From assembly GCF_900129465.1 (NCBI RefSeq), contig NZ_FSRA01000002.1, positions 1,054,001-1,118,000 of the forward strand: a stretch of 64,000 nt of DNA. Reading direction: 5' to 3'. This document shows positions 8,136-16,534 of the stretch, one piece after another. The notes beneath the pieces were generated by a model. It was not told where the DNA came from. It saw only the letters and a list, made by a program, of their open reading frames with translations, and did not search any database. How positions within the stretch are numbered: position 1 is the stretch's first letter; the number at the start of each line of letters is the position of its first letter. Source of the DNA: Chitinophaga niabensis (lineage in GTDB: Bacteria > Bacteroidota > Bacteroidia > Chitinophagales > Chitinophagaceae). The position numbers were made by a program, and so were the translations under genes.

Positions 8136-9541
8136 ATAGCAGCATTTTTCCTGATATCCTCAAACCGCTGGTCCTTCACCAGCTTCCCATCCTCGAAAAC
8201 CGTTTCCAACACATCGGGCAGCTCAGGAAACTCATCCGCCCCCACCGTTTTATACCCATCAGAACCCTTCACGAGCTTGAATTTCCCCGCCTTGGATTTT
8301 TTGAAAGAAGTCCGCAGTTCGCCGGAAGCATCCATTTCCACCGGAGACTTAGAAACATCCACGCCTTCCCCGTTAATCTCCGCATAAGAACATTTCAGTG
8401 CAAACTCCTGCGTATCCCGGTTCACCTTTTGGATCAAAGCCCCGCCCATACCCAGCACAAGGTTCTCCGCACTGATCCCTGCCTGCTGTAAGGCAGCATA
8501 GATCTCCCGGATGGATTGGTAATTGATCCCATCCCCCTGGATCACCCGAACCTGTGGTGGCAGTACTTTATAGCCCTTTTCATTCAGGGTAAATCCAAAT
8601 TTATCCATCAGGATCCCGAACACTTTCAGCAATGTTCTCACCGGGTCTCCGGAATCCGGCCGGATCACCAATGTACCTTTCCTGGCCAGGACCTGGTCTT
8701 TCAGCAAAGTGCCCCAGTATTCCTCACAGGCCCGGAAGATATTATAGGAATCAGAGACACAGGCAATAGTGCCTTCCGGAAAAGTGTCCAGCACATGTTT
8801 GAATATTTTTTCCTCTCCTGCTTCTCCCAATAAAGTAACAATAGAATGTTCCGTAGCCGGAATGGAAAGCCCCGGAGCTTTCGATGCATGGTAATATCTT
8901 TTCGCAAAAGTGGAAGCCGCCAATGTATCGCTCCCGCTGAAGTTCACAAGATGCGCACTGCCACCTAACCCTGCCGCCTCTACGGAAGTAGCGCCACGGA
9001 ATCCAAAATCATTCAGCACAAGATCGATCCCCGCCTGCGAAGCGGCACTGGCCGTAGCCTTGAAGTATTGGAGAACAATCTTCTTTATCTCCCGCGAAAG
9101 CGTAGCTACCGTATTCGGATACCAAACCTGCATCAGTAATGTCTCTAAAAAATTCGTGAGCCAATAACATTTAGGGTCCGTATTTTCGATCGTCATCAAT
9201 ACATTTTTCACCGGAACAACAGTTCCTTCCGGCACCGCTTTAATCCGCACAGGCAAATGGCCACTATGTTCTTCCAGGAGATATTGAAAGCGCGAGGCAT
9301 CAAATACATCATCCCTGCCAAATACTTCCGGCAACATCTCCGAAGCCTCTTTGATCTTTTCCGCAGTGATCACCTGACCTTCTAAATAGGCTTTCAGAAG
9401 ATACTGCAATCCATAAAATACCGTTTCGGAAAACAGGCCGCCACGGCTTTCCAGGTAAGAATAGATCTTATTCGTGCCCGGAACATAGAGCTTGTGATGG
9501 GAATATTTGTAGGCGTCCGCGAGTAAAATAAGGTTCTGCAT
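8132..9541 (-). CDS. nadV: Nicotinamide phosphoribosyltransferase (NAMPT/NadV type)
   Basis: This enzyme joins nicotinamide and PRPP to give NMN, the first step of the two-step (non-deamidating) NAD salvage route in the cytoplasm. The 469-residue length matches NAMPT rather than the shorter nicotinate enzyme PncB. Visible family features are DAYKYSHHKLYVPGT and ESRGG near the start, GFRGATSVEAAGLGGSAH in the middle, the substrate-selecting Asp205 in FSGSDTLAA, and the phosphorylatable His232 in PATEHSIV. It is preceded by a gene for an NrtR-type Nudix regulator, and the 154-bp gap holds palindromes and a strong leader hairpin, so control by NAD status is likely. A small membrane protein is coupled downstream. 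Confidence 0.92.
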   Translation of the reverse strand: MQNLILLADAYKYSHHKLYVPGTNKIYSYLESRGGLFSETVFYGLQYLLKAYLEGQVITAEKIKEASEMLPEVFGRDDVFDASRFQYLLEEHSGHLPVRIKAVPEGTVVPVKNVLMTIENTDPKCYWLTNFLETLLMQVWYPNTVATLSREIKKIVLQYFKATASAASQAGIDLVLNDFGFRGATSVEAAGLGGSAHLVNFSGSDTLAASTFAKRYYHASKAPGLSIPATEHSIVTLLGEAGEEKIFKHVLDTFPEGTIACVSDSYNIFRACEEYWGTLLKDQVLARKGTLVIRPDSGDPVRTLLKVFGILMDKFGFTLNEKGYKVLPPQVRVIQGDGINYQSIREIYAALQQAGISAENLVLGMGGALIQKVNRDTQEFALKCSYAEINGEGVDVSKSPVEMDASGELRTSFKKSKAGKFKLVKGSDGYKTVGADEFPELPDVLETVFEDGKLVKDQRFEDIRKNAAI

Positions 9542-9558
9542 ACTGTAAATTAAGCATT

Positions 9559-9604
9559 TAGCCCCTAAATGAAGAAACCCTTTGCTGGAAAGGGTTTCGG
9601 GCTA
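9559..9604 (-). ncRNA. Structured 5' leader of the nicotinamide phosphoribosyltransferase gene
   Basis: On the minus strand a nested fold is possible: an outer 6-bp stem (TAGCCC with GGGCTA), then an inner perfect 10-bp stem (GAAACCCTTT with AAAGGGTTTC) closed by the loop CCAGC, with a 9-nt one-sided bulge (TTCATTTAG). It ends 17 nt before the start codon and has no U run, so it is not an ordinary terminator. It could be a translational control element or riboswitch-like leader, but no known class is recognised. Confidence 0.5.
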
Positions 9605-9614
9605 ATTTATGTTC

Positions 9615-9669
9615 TTTGTACACAAATAGCCATATTATATTCAATATTCATATATTATTTGTGTAAATA
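9615..9669. promoter_or_regulatory. Paired palindromes, candidate operator for the NrtR-type regulator
   Basis: Two short palindromes lie in the gap between the regulator and the salvage gene: TTTGT-AC-ACAAA at 9615-9626 and TATTT-GTGT-AAATA at 9656-9669. They also form one long inverted repeat, TACACAAATA at 9619-9628 against TATTTGTGTA at 9656-9665. Symmetry and position fit operator sites for a dimeric regulator controlling the nadV-type gene; the assignment to the adjacent Nudix regulator is inference. Confidence 0.45.
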
Positions 9670-9695
9670 GGCGCTAAAATCTAAAAACCAGTACT

Positions 9696-10388
9696 TTAGG
9701 AGAATATTTCAACGAAAGTGCCCTTTTCCTGTAATTCCGTGAATTTCTCCCTGTTAAAGCTAAATAATTGAGCCGGACGACCTTGTAAAGGGTGCTTCAA
9801 TTTCTCCTGCTGCGTGGTCAGTAATCCCAATCCGTGGATCTTTTTCTGGAAATTCCGCCGGTCTACCATCCGGTCGTACAACCATTCGTAGAGTTTCTCC
9901 AGTTCGGAAACAGGGAACTTGGCATCGAGCAGTTCAAAGGCCAGGGGTTCATGCCTGAAACGCAGGCGAAGATGGTCCAGCGCAGCGGCAATCACTTCTG
10001 CATGATCAAAGGCCATTTGCGGTAATTCCCTCACGGGGTACCAGCGTGCTTCTTTGTTTCCCGCGCCCAGCGTTAGTTTAGCCGCGGAAGGTTTGATCAG
10101 CCCTACATGTGCCACACACAATACGCGGCCACGCGGATCACGGTCCGGCGCGCCAAAAGTTTTGAACTGTTCCAGGTAATTAACACGGAGCCCGGTCTCA
10201 TCGCGGATTTCGCGATGTACGGCGTTTTCCAGCGGTTCGTCGTTTTGAACAAAACCACCGGGAAGCCCCCATTTAAAAATGTGAGGAGGGATACTGCGTT
10301 TACTGAGCAATACCATCATGCCTTCCTTAGAGTTGAAGCGAAGCACTACGGCATCCGCTGTCACCCTGATGTGTTGATGAACTGGCAA
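9696..10388 (-). CDS. nrtR: NrtR-type Nudix transcriptional regulator
   Basis: The 230-residue protein has an N-terminal Nudix domain (about 8-140) and a C-terminal winged-helix domain (about 150-225) with the typical DRRNFQKKIHGLGLL segment. The Nudix box runs from Gly45 to Leu67 (GFVQNDE then REIRDETGL) but has Asp63 where a catalytic Glu is expected, in line with NrtR proteins that use the domain to sense ADP-ribose or related NAD metabolites instead of hydrolysing them. It lies directly upstream of the NAMPT gene in the same direction. No ATG is near the N-terminus; the TTG at 10388 is the best start, 21 bp after the stop of the lipoprotein gene. Some Bacteroidota members of the family control sugar genes instead. 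Confidence 0.82.
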   Translation of the reverse strand: MPVHQHIRVTADAVVLRFNSKEGMMVLLSKRSIPPHIFKWGLPGGFVQNDEPLENAVHREIRDETGLRVNYLEQFKTFGAPDRDPRGRVLCVAHVGLIKPSAAKLTLGAGNKEARWYPVRELPQMAFDHAEVIAAALDHLRLRFRHEPLAFELLDAKFPVSELEKLYEWLYDRMVDRRNFQKKIHGLGLLTTQQEKLKHPLQGRPAQLFSFNREKFTELQEKGTFVEIFS

Positions 10389-10409
10389 GGGATAATCGTT
10401 TTTACTGAA

Positions 10410-10793
10410 TTACTTTTCTCTGATGTACTGTTCCACTTGTGCTGTGCCTTTGTGAAGGTTCACGAACAGCGGATTTTTAGCCGGGTCAAAAACAATGATG
10501 GTATTGGATTCCCAGGCATCCTGTGGTGTTGGCAGCACCAGGTCTACCTGTAATCCATTTTGCCGGCGGAACATCAAACTGTCCTTTTTGATATACCTCA
10601 CCGGAAATTGCTGTTCTTTTAAATATTGTACTAAAAGCTCTCTGCTGGCGTTAACCAAACTATCCGTTACGATCGGATGTTCCCGCATCACAAAACATTT
10701 TTCACTGATCACATCGTAATTGGCGGTGTCTGTTTTCTCACGTGTAGGGTTACACGCAGTAAGCACTGCCAGTGTAAGTAGGAAGTAACGCAT
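10410..10793 (-). CDS. Putative lipoprotein of unknown function
   Basis: A 127-residue protein that begins MRYFLLTLAVLTACNPT, a short type II signal peptide with lipobox LTAC and a predicted lipidated cysteine near residue 14. An upstream in-frame start exists but would bury the signal peptide behind 11 residues, so the ATG at 10793 was chosen. The mature part (for example KEQQFPVRYIKKDSLMFR and ESNTIIVFDPAKNPLFV) looks like a small mixed alpha/beta domain; no family is recognised. It lies 16 bp after the M28 peptidase gene and 21 bp before the NrtR-type gene, all on the minus strand, so the five genes from the peptidase down to the COX1-like protein may share transcripts. Confidence 0.65.
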   Translation of the reverse strand: MRYFLLTLAVLTACNPTREKTDTANYDVISEKCFVMREHPIVTDSLVNASRELLVQYLKEQQFPVRYIKKDSLMFRRQNGLQVDLVLPTPQDAWESNTIIVFDPAKNPLFVNLHKGTAQVEQYIREK

Positions 10794-10809
10794 AATGCAA
10801 GTTATAAAC

Positions 10810-12432
10810 TTAAAAACGGATGTCAAATACTTTCTCTTCTTTTCCGCGCTTTACTTTAACGGTCGTTTGGTCTCCGGCTTTAAATGTTGAAAGGGCTCCC
10901 ATATAAGTTTCCACATCCGTAACGGGCATATTTCCCAGTTGAATGATCACATCACCAGTAGCCAAACCAGCCTTGCTGGCGGGTTTGCCATCAGAAACAC
11001 CGTCTACCCGCACGCCCCCTTTGCTATAGGTATAGTCCGGCATAATACCCAGCGTTACCGTAAAGCGGGTACTGCGCCCCATCTGCATTTCCCGGGTTTT
11101 GGTAAAAGCCAGGCGGGGCTGCGCATTGGTTTTTTCAATGATCTCATACACCGTTTTCAGCACGGTGAGTTCTCCTTCGTAATTGATCTTATCCGCGTCG
11201 TCGCTGGGTTTGTGGTAATCCGCATGGGTGCCGGTAAAAAAGAAAAGCACGGGAATATCTTTCCGGTAAAAGGAGGTATGGTCAGATGGGCCGGTGCCGG
11301 AAGAATCATAACTTACTTTTAACCCGGAAGGCAGGCTGCTTTTGAGGAGGGCCGTCCAGGAAGGAGAGGTGCCAATGCCACCGATCTGTAAACCTTTATC
11401 ATTATTGAGGCGGCCCACCATATCCATGTTCACCATGTAATTCACAGATGTAATATCTATAGTGCTGTTCTCTGTATAATACTTGCTGCCAAAAAGCCCC
11501 AGTTCTTCCCCGGAAAAAGCGATCAGCAGGTAATTGTTGTTTTTAAGTTTCGAAGCCTTCAGTAACCGGCCCAATTCCAGCAGGGCAGCCGTTCCGCTGG
11601 CATTATCATCTGCCCCGTTATGAATGGCCTTTTCGCCGGGGGCAAGGGAATTATGATCTTCTCCCAGCCCCAGGTGATCATAGTGTGCGCCGATAACAAC
11701 CGTATTGGCGGCTCCGTTATCTATATACCCCACCACATTGGTACCGGTACGTTTGCTGTCTTTAAAATCCACCTGCATCTCTATCTGGAACCCATTGGCA
11801 TCATCCGCGGAGAGGGTTTTGCTGGCTTCCGGGCCTACCCACACTGCCGGGATCGGCAAGGCTTCCGACTTTTCATCCAGCCAGCGGGTAACGGTCGTGA
11901 ACTCCTCAGGGCCATTGTAGAACACAATGCCTGTAGCCCCGTTCTTTTTAGCTTCTTTGGTCTTTTTAATATACAACTCCATCGGAGAAGCATGCGGGCT
12001 TACCTTTTCATCCCAGGCCTTCACATTGTCCAGCCAGATATTATCCATTTCATTTACCCCCGGCAGCACTTCTCCTTTTGCTGCTTTTACAGCACTGAAG
12101 GGCAAAGGCCTGTAATGTTCAGGTTTGATGGCCTGGTGGTTAATGTTAAATTTTGTGTTGGCGCCGGGTTCTTTTCCTTCCCGTACCGTAAAAGTTTGCA
12201 GGTATCCCTGGTCCCCTTTGGGGCTAAGGCCCGCCAGCTTCATCTGTTCTGCAATGTAGGCGGAGGCCAGTTGTTCACCTTCCGTGCCAGTACGGCGCCC
12301 TTCCAGCTTATCACTGGCCAGGTAAGTCACATGCAATTGCAGGTTATTGACAGTTTTGCGATCAGCTTTCTTTTGCGGGTAAGCAACCAGCGTTATACAA
12401 ACGAGTGGGAGTAACAGGTAACACTTTTTCAC
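10810..12432 (-). CDS. M28-family metallopeptidase with PA and PDZ domains
   Basis: A secreted aminopeptidase-like enzyme of about 540 residues. After a signal peptide comes a protease-associated (PA) insert, then the M28 zinc domain: His-x-Asp in VIGAHYDHLGLG (near residue 248), DDNASG, the Glu pair in FSGEELGLFG, Asp in MVNMDMVG, and the last histidine in HADYHKPSDD. A C-terminal PDZ domain (PASKAGLATGDVIIQLG) ends the protein. The GTG at 12432 was chosen because it yields KKCYLLLPLVCITLV as signal peptide and because a -7 promoter box (TATTTTTG) sits just upstream, inside the longer frame that starts at 12492. Expected to trim peptides in the periplasm or at the surface. Confidence 0.87.
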   Translation of the reverse strand: MKKCYLLLPLVCITLVAYPQKKADRKTVNNLQLHVTYLASDKLEGRRTGTEGEQLASAYIAEQMKLAGLSPKGDQGYLQTFTVREGKEPGANTKFNINHQAIKPEHYRPLPFSAVKAAKGEVLPGVNEMDNIWLDNVKAWDEKVSPHASPMELYIKKTKEAKKNGATGIVFYNGPEEFTTVTRWLDEKSEALPIPAVWVGPEASKTLSADDANGFQIEMQVDFKDSKRTGTNVVGYIDNGAANTVVIGAHYDHLGLGEDHNSLAPGEKAIHNGADDNASGTAALLELGRLLKASKLKNNNYLLIAFSGEELGLFGSKYYTENSTIDITSVNYMVNMDMVGRLNNDKGLQIGGIGTSPSWTALLKSSLPSGLKVSYDSSGTGPSDHTSFYRKDIPVLFFFTGTHADYHKPSDDADKINYEGELTVLKTVYEIIEKTNAQPRLAFTKTREMQMGRSTRFTVTLGIMPDYTYSKGGVRVDGVSDGKPASKAGLATGDVIIQLGNMPVTDVETYMGALSTFKAGDQTTVKVKRGKEEKVFDIRF

Positions 12433-12450
12433 TGCATGGTAAATTTGAAG

Positions 12451-12458
12451 CAAAAATA
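12451..12458 (-). promoter_or_regulatory. -7 promoter box for the M28 peptidase gene
   Basis: TATTTTTG on the minus strand is an exact TAnnTTTG match 18 bp before the GTG start. It falls inside the longer possible frame, which argues for the internal GTG start. No clear -33 box was found. Confidence 0.5.
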
Positions 12459-12517
12459 ATGGTAATCTCTGACCTAAAGTGGTATTTATCATAGGAATGT
12501 CTTACGCAGCCACCCCC

Positions 12518-12550
12518 TTTGTTTTATCGTCAAATTAAATATTAAATTTG
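12518..12550 (+). promoter_or_regulatory. Bacteroidota-type promoter of gcvT
   Basis: TTTG at 12518-12521 and TAAATTTG at 12543-12550 with 21 bp between match the Bacteroidota -33/-7 consensus. Transcription should start near 12555, giving a leader of about 32 nt before the gcvT ATG. Confidence 0.7.
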
Positions 12551-12587
12551 CCGGGCTCTGGAACGAGTTACAACAAAACACCAAAAA

Positions 12588-13676
12588 ATGAAGAACACGC
12601 CGTTTACACACAAACACATTGCACTGGGCGCAAAAATGGCGCCATTCGCAGGTTATAACATGCCGATCTCTTATACCGGTATCAATGATGAACACGCAGC
12701 AGTGCGTAATAGTGCAGGTGTGTTTGATGTAAGCCACATGGGCGAATTCATTCTCAAAGGAGAAAATGCCCTGGACCTCATTCAGCGCGTTACCAGTAAC
12801 GACGCTTCCAAACTTACTGCCGGAAAGGCCCAGTACTCCTGCCTCCCCAATGCAGAAGGAGGTATCGTGGACGACCTGCTGGTATATTGCATCGAGGAAA
12901 ATAAAGTATACATGCTGGTGGTGAACGCCAGTAATATTGAAAAGGACTGGAACTGGATCAGCCAGTTCAACTCCAAAGGGGTGGAAATGCATAACATTTC
13001 AGACCAAACCTGCCTGCTGGCCATCCAGGGCCCACTTGCCACCAGCATCCTGCAGACCTTAACAGATAAAGACGTTATCAATCTTAAATATTACACCTTC
13101 GTAAAAGGCACTTTTGCAGGGGTGGAAAATGTACTGATCAGTGCTACGGGTTATACCGGCGCAGGTGGTCTTGAGATCTATTTTGAAGATAAGGACGGCG
13201 CAGCAGATAAGGTCTGGGACGCTATCTTTGCCGCCGGTGCTTCTAAAGGCATCAAGCCAATTGGCCTGGGGGCCCGCGATACCCTCCGCCTGGAAATGGG
13301 TTTCTGCCTCTATGGGAATGATATAGACGACCGTACCAATCCATTGGAAGCCGGTTTGGGCTGGATCACCAAGTTCACAAAAGACTTTACCGCCCGCCCC
13401 ATCCTGGAAAAAATTAAGGCAGAAGGGGTTAAACAAAAGCTCGTAGGTCTTGAGATGATAGATAAAGGCATTCCCCGCCATGATTATGAGATCAAAGATG
13501 CACAAGGCAACCTGATCGGCAGGGTTACTTCCGGCACACAATCCCCCACCCTCCAGAAAGCAGTGGGATTGGGATATGTGAGAACAGACTTTGCAACACT
13601 CGATTCAGAAGTTTATATTGCAGTGCGCGACAAGCTCCTGAAAGCAAAAGTTTCCAAGGTGCCATTCCTGTCCTAA
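12588..13676 (+). CDS. gcvT: Glycine cleavage system T protein (aminomethyltransferase)
   Basis: T protein of the glycine cleavage complex: it transfers the methylene group from aminomethylated H protein to tetrahydrofolate, releasing ammonia. The 362-residue length and the features MAPFAGYNMPISY, FDVSHMGEF, TGYTGAGGLEIYF and GARDTLRLEMGFCLYG (folate-site Asp and Arg) are typical of GcvT. The C-terminal barrel ends with KAVGLGYVRTDFA. gcvP and gcvH are not adjacent, which is usual in this phylum. A good promoter lies 38 bp upstream. The next genes on the strand (SRPBCC and comB) follow after an 81-bp gap and may be read through. Confidence 0.95.
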   Translation: MKNTPFTHKHIALGAKMAPFAGYNMPISYTGINDEHAAVRNSAGVFDVSHMGEFILKGENALDLIQRVTSNDASKLTAGKAQYSCLPNAEGGIVDDLLVYCIEENKVYMLVVNASNIEKDWNWISQFNSKGVEMHNISDQTCLLAIQGPLATSILQTLTDKDVINLKYYTFVKGTFAGVENVLISATGYTGAGGLEIYFEDKDGAADKVWDAIFAAGASKGIKPIGLGARDTLRLEMGFCLYGNDIDDRTNPLEAGLGWITKFTKDFTARPILEKIKAEGVKQKLVGLEMIDKGIPRHDYEIKDAQGNLIGRVTSGTQSPTLQKAVGLGYVRTDFATLDSEVYIAVRDKLLKAKVSKVPFLS

Positions 13677-13757
13677 GCAGGAAAAAGCCATACAATTTAG
13701 CGGGAAAGGGGAGCGTTATTGAAACCTATCATCTTTAGAACCATATCTTTAAATGCT

Positions 13758-14231
13758 ATGCCGCTGATCCATCTTACCACGGTTATTCATGCTCCATTGC
13801 ACAGGGTCTTTGACCTGAGCCGGAGTATCACACTGCATAAACGCAGTATGGAACACTTAAAAGAAGAGGCCATAAAAGGAAGAACGAGTGGATTGATAGA
13901 ATATGATGAAACGGTTACATGGAGAGCCAAACATCTTAACAAAATGCGGCAGCTCACCATGAAGATCACGGCCATGCAAAAAGACCACTACTTTTGCGAT
14001 GAAATGGTGGATGGTGACTTCACCTTTATGAAGCACGAACATTTTTTCCGCGAGATAGCAAATGGTACCGTAGTAATAGATATCATGGAGTTCGGAACAC
14101 CCTATGGCCGCGTTGGCCGCTGGTTTGAAAAGCTCTATCTTAAAAAATACATGCAACGCCTGTTAGCGCTGCGCAACAATATCATCAAGGAATATGCAGA
14201 AAGTGAAAAGTGGCGGGTGATCCTTGATTAA
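13758..14231 (+). CDS. SRPBCC-fold ligand-binding protein
   Basis: A 157-residue protein beginning MPLIHLTTVIHAPLHRVFDLSRSI, the standard first strand and helix of the START/SRPBCC (Bet v 1-like) fold, sometimes listed as cell-division-inhibitor-like. Later segments (VTWRAKHL, MVDGDFTFMKHEHFF, MEFGTPYGRVGRW) follow the family pattern. The longer frame starting with TTG at 13719 was rejected because the ATG at 13758 aligns with the family start. A near-consensus -7 box (TACAATTTAG, about 13690) may drive it. comB starts 10 bp after its stop, so the pair is probably co-transcribed. The ligand is unknown. Confidence 0.75.
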   Translation: MPLIHLTTVIHAPLHRVFDLSRSITLHKRSMEHLKEEAIKGRTSGLIEYDETVTWRAKHLNKMRQLTMKITAMQKDHYFCDEMVDGDFTFMKHEHFFREIANGTVVIDIMEFGTPYGRVGRWFEKLYLKKYMQRLLALRNNIIKEYAESEKWRVILD

Positions 14232-14241
14232 AAAACAAAGA

Positions 14242-14967
14242 ATGGACGAAATAACAAAACCAAGGCTGGAAGTATGCCTTTCCCCAGCCCTCCTTCACTT
14301 GTTCGACGTTAAGAACAGCATTGTTGTAATTATCGACGTTTTACGCGCTACTTCCACCATTTGCACTGCATTATACAATGGTGCGGCAAAAGTTATTCCG
14401 GTGGCCACTGTGGAAGAATGCGTAAGTATCGGCCGCCAGCTGGACGCTATCACTGCCGGAGAGCGGGATGGTAAAATTGCCGAAGGTTTATTACATGGCA
14501 ATTCCCCCTTCGAATATCCCACAGAATTCATTGGCGGTAAAGTGCTGGTGCTTACCACTACCAATGGCACCAAACTTTTGCACATGGCAAAAGATGCCGT
14601 ACAGATCATCACGGGATCTTTCCCTAACATTTCCGCCGTTTGCGAATACCTGATCTCCCAGGGGCAGAACGTGATCCTCGGTTGCGCTGCCTGGAAAGAC
14701 CGCGTAAATATGGAAGACACCCTGTTTGCCGGAGCAGTAGTGAGCCGCATCAAAGAACATTTCGATGTAAACTGCGATTCTGCGATTGCTGCTGAAACAC
14801 TCTACCATAGCGCAAAAGGAGACCTGTTCTCTTTCATGAAAAAAGCATCTCACTTCCATCGCCTGGCCCGCTACGGACTGGAAGAAGATATAAAATACTG
14901 CCTTACGGAAGATGGTGCCAACATCCTGCCCATCTTAAGGAATGGCGAACTGATCAAAGAAAAATAA
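14242..14967 (+). CDS. comB: 2-phosphosulfolactate phosphatase
   Basis: A 241-residue ComB-family protein. Family features are VVIIDVLRATSTICTAL near the start, AGERDGKIAEGLLHGNSP in the middle, LTTTNGTKLLH, and a C-terminal part with CAAWKDRVNMEDTLFAG and DSAIAAE. ComB removes the phosphate of 2-phosphosulfolactate in coenzyme M synthesis in methanogens; many bacteria without coenzyme M keep it for sulfolactate or an unknown sulfonate. In Chitinophaga-like bacteria, which make sulfonolipids, a link to sulfonate metabolism is possible but unproven. The ATG at 14242 is preferred over the in-frame TTG at 14224, which overlaps the preceding gene. A strong terminator follows. Confidence 0.88.
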   Translation: MDEITKPRLEVCLSPALLHLFDVKNSIVVIIDVLRATSTICTALYNGAAKVIPVATVEECVSIGRQLDAITAGERDGKIAEGLLHGNSPFEYPTEFIGGKVLVLTTTNGTKLLHMAKDAVQIITGSFPNISAVCEYLISQGQNVILGCAAWKDRVNMEDTLFAGAVVSRIKEHFDVNCDSAIAAETLYHSAKGDLFSFMKKASHFHRLARYGLEEDIKYCLTEDGANILPILRNGELIKEK

Positions 14968-14971
14968 AAAA

Positions 14972-15000
14972 GGCGCGGTGAATTTCACCGCGCCTTTTTT
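14972..15000. terminator. Bidirectional intrinsic terminator
   Basis: GGCGCGGTG and CACCGCGCC form a 9-bp GC-rich stem around the loop AATTT, followed by six T on the plus strand and preceded by an A run for minus-strand use. It ends comB and the convergent DoxX gene. Confidence 0.92.
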
Positions 15001-15015
15001 CTGTTCAAAATGTTT

Positions 15016-15453
15016 TTAAGCGACCTGTCTTTTGAGTCGCAGGAAATTATCTGCTGAATAAACGCCACCGCCGTTGAACAAAAAGAATACATTGATCAGC
15101 AGCATGGTAATCGCTCCGGTGGCATCCCCTAAGGTAGCGCCGAGCGCAAACTTAAATACAGTAGCCACGATCATGGTGATCACCAGTGAAAGGGCCGCAA
15201 AACGGGTGAATAAGCCAAACACGAGCAACAATCCACCCAGGAATTCAGAAATAGTAGCCAGCAGCCCCCAGAATGCAGGCCATGCACTGATACCAAAAAA
15301 CTTCATGGAACCACCTACTCCCGTCCAAACAGGCTCACCGCCAGCTATTTTTTGCCATCCGAAAATAAAGAACAATACCCCAACGCCAATACGCAATATT
15401 AATAATCCGAGCTGTTGGGTCTTTGTGTTTTCAATAGAGGTTATATTCGCCAT
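15016..15453 (-). CDS. DoxX family membrane protein
   Basis: A 145-residue membrane protein with four helices, of the DoxX/quinol-oxidase-subunit-like family. Typical segments are LLILRIGVGVLFFIFGWQKI near the N-terminus, FWGLLATISEFLGGLLLVFG and LFTRFAALSLVITMIVA in the middle. DoxX-like proteins are linked to respiratory or thiol-stress membrane complexes, but their activity is mostly unknown. A consensus -7 box (TACCTTTG, plus-strand 15468-15475) lies 14 bp before the ATG, predicting a leader of only about ten nucleotides. The gene stands alone, with a divergent hydrolase gene upstream. Confidence 0.88.
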   Translation of the reverse strand: MANITSIENTKTQQLGLLILRIGVGVLFFIFGWQKIAGGEPVWTGVGGSMKFFGISAWPAFWGLLATISEFLGGLLLVFGLFTRFAALSLVITMIVATVFKFALGATLGDATGAITMLLINVFFLFNGGGVYSADNFLRLKRQVA

Positions 15454-15467
15454 AGATTTAATTTATA

Positions 15468-15475
15468 CAAAGGTA
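15468..15475 (-). promoter_or_regulatory. -7 promoter box for the DoxX gene
   Basis: TACCTTTG on the minus strand is an exact TAnnTTTG match, 14 bp before the DoxX ATG. No convincing -33 box was seen. Confidence 0.5.
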
Positions 15476-15555
15476 ACAGCAGAAGCCCCCGGTACTCAAT
15501 GGATATTTTTTCGTTTGAGTTGCACTATTTTAGTAATACCAAAACCCTCAGCAGT

Positions 15556-16347
15556 ATGACAAATTACATCTGCACCACTTGCGGCGTGCAATATGAGTCC
15601 GGCATAACGCCACCACTCCATTGCCCCATCTGTGAAGACGACAGGCAATATGTAAACCCCGGCGGCCAAAGCTGGACCTCCCTGAAAGAGGTTGCCAAAC
15701 AACACCGCAATATCATAGAAAAGATCTCCCCGGACCTTTATGCTATCTATACTGCGCCGAAATTCGGCATTGGGCAGAGAGCTTATCTTGTGATAAGCCC
15801 CGGTGGTAATGTGTTATGGGACTGCATCACGTTATTAGACCCCAGCACCATAGATATCATTGAAAAACTGGGCGGCATCAAGGCCATTGTGCTTTCACAC
15901 CCCCATTATTTCAGCACTATTGTTGAATGGAGCGAAGCTTTCCAGGCAGATATTTACGTACATGCGGAAGATGCTCACTGGCTGGGCCGGAGGAATAATA
16001 AACTGCGTTTATGGGAGGGGGATATAGAACCCTTATGGGACCAGATCAAGATCGTACGCTGCGGCGGACATTTTCCCGGAGCCTGCATTTTACACTGGCC
16101 TGTTGGTGATGGCATATTGCTGGTAGGCGATACCATCCAGGTATCACCCAATTTAACAACCGTTTCCTTTATGTACAGTTACCCTAATAATATACCCCTG
16201 CCCAAAAAGGACATCCTGGCCATCGCATTTGCAGTTAAATTATTGCAATACAATGTGATGCACGGTGCTTTTGGTCTCAGTATCCGGGAAAATGCCGCCG
16301 CCGTAATGGATCGTTCCGTACAACGGTACCTGCAGATCTATGAATAA
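15556..16347 (+). CDS. Metallo-beta-lactamase-fold hydrolase with rubredoxin-like N-terminus
   Basis: This 263-residue protein starts with a small zinc-ribbon-like module having two CxxC pairs, Cys6/Cys9 and Cys23/Cys26 (MTNYICTTCG, HCPICEDD). It then runs into a metallo-beta-lactamase-type fold. The usual HxHxDH motif is altered to LSHPHYFSTIVEW, and later GGHFPGACILHW and LLVGDTIQ mark the other metal-site loops. The altered first motif means catalysis should not be assumed. The ATG at 15556 was chosen because the longer frame overlaps the divergent DoxX promoter and adds no recognisable domain. It could act on a small ester, lactone or nucleic-acid-like substrate. Confidence 0.75.
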   Translation: MTNYICTTCGVQYESGITPPLHCPICEDDRQYVNPGGQSWTSLKEVAKQHRNIIEKISPDLYAIYTAPKFGIGQRAYLVISPGGNVLWDCITLLDPSTIDIIEKLGGIKAIVLSHPHYFSTIVEWSEAFQADIYVHAEDAHWLGRRNNKLRLWEGDIEPLWDQIKIVRCGGHFPGACILHWPVGDGILLVGDTIQVSPNLTTVSFMYSYPNNIPLPKKDILAIAFAVKLLQYNVMHGAFGLSIRENAAAVMDRSVQRYLQIYE

Positions 16348-16534
16348 CGGATACCCGTAAACACCTCTTCAGCGTGCGCTATGTGAATTTTTATGCTTAC
16401 TTTTGTGGATTGCCTTTTTATGAGCCATTTAGAGAAAAATTTAGTTCACAGACAGCAGGAACAGAGATGATGAAGCGTGGTCTTTTTGTTTTACAACCCG
16501 GGTTTATGTAAAGAAGGCAATAGCAAAGAAAAGC

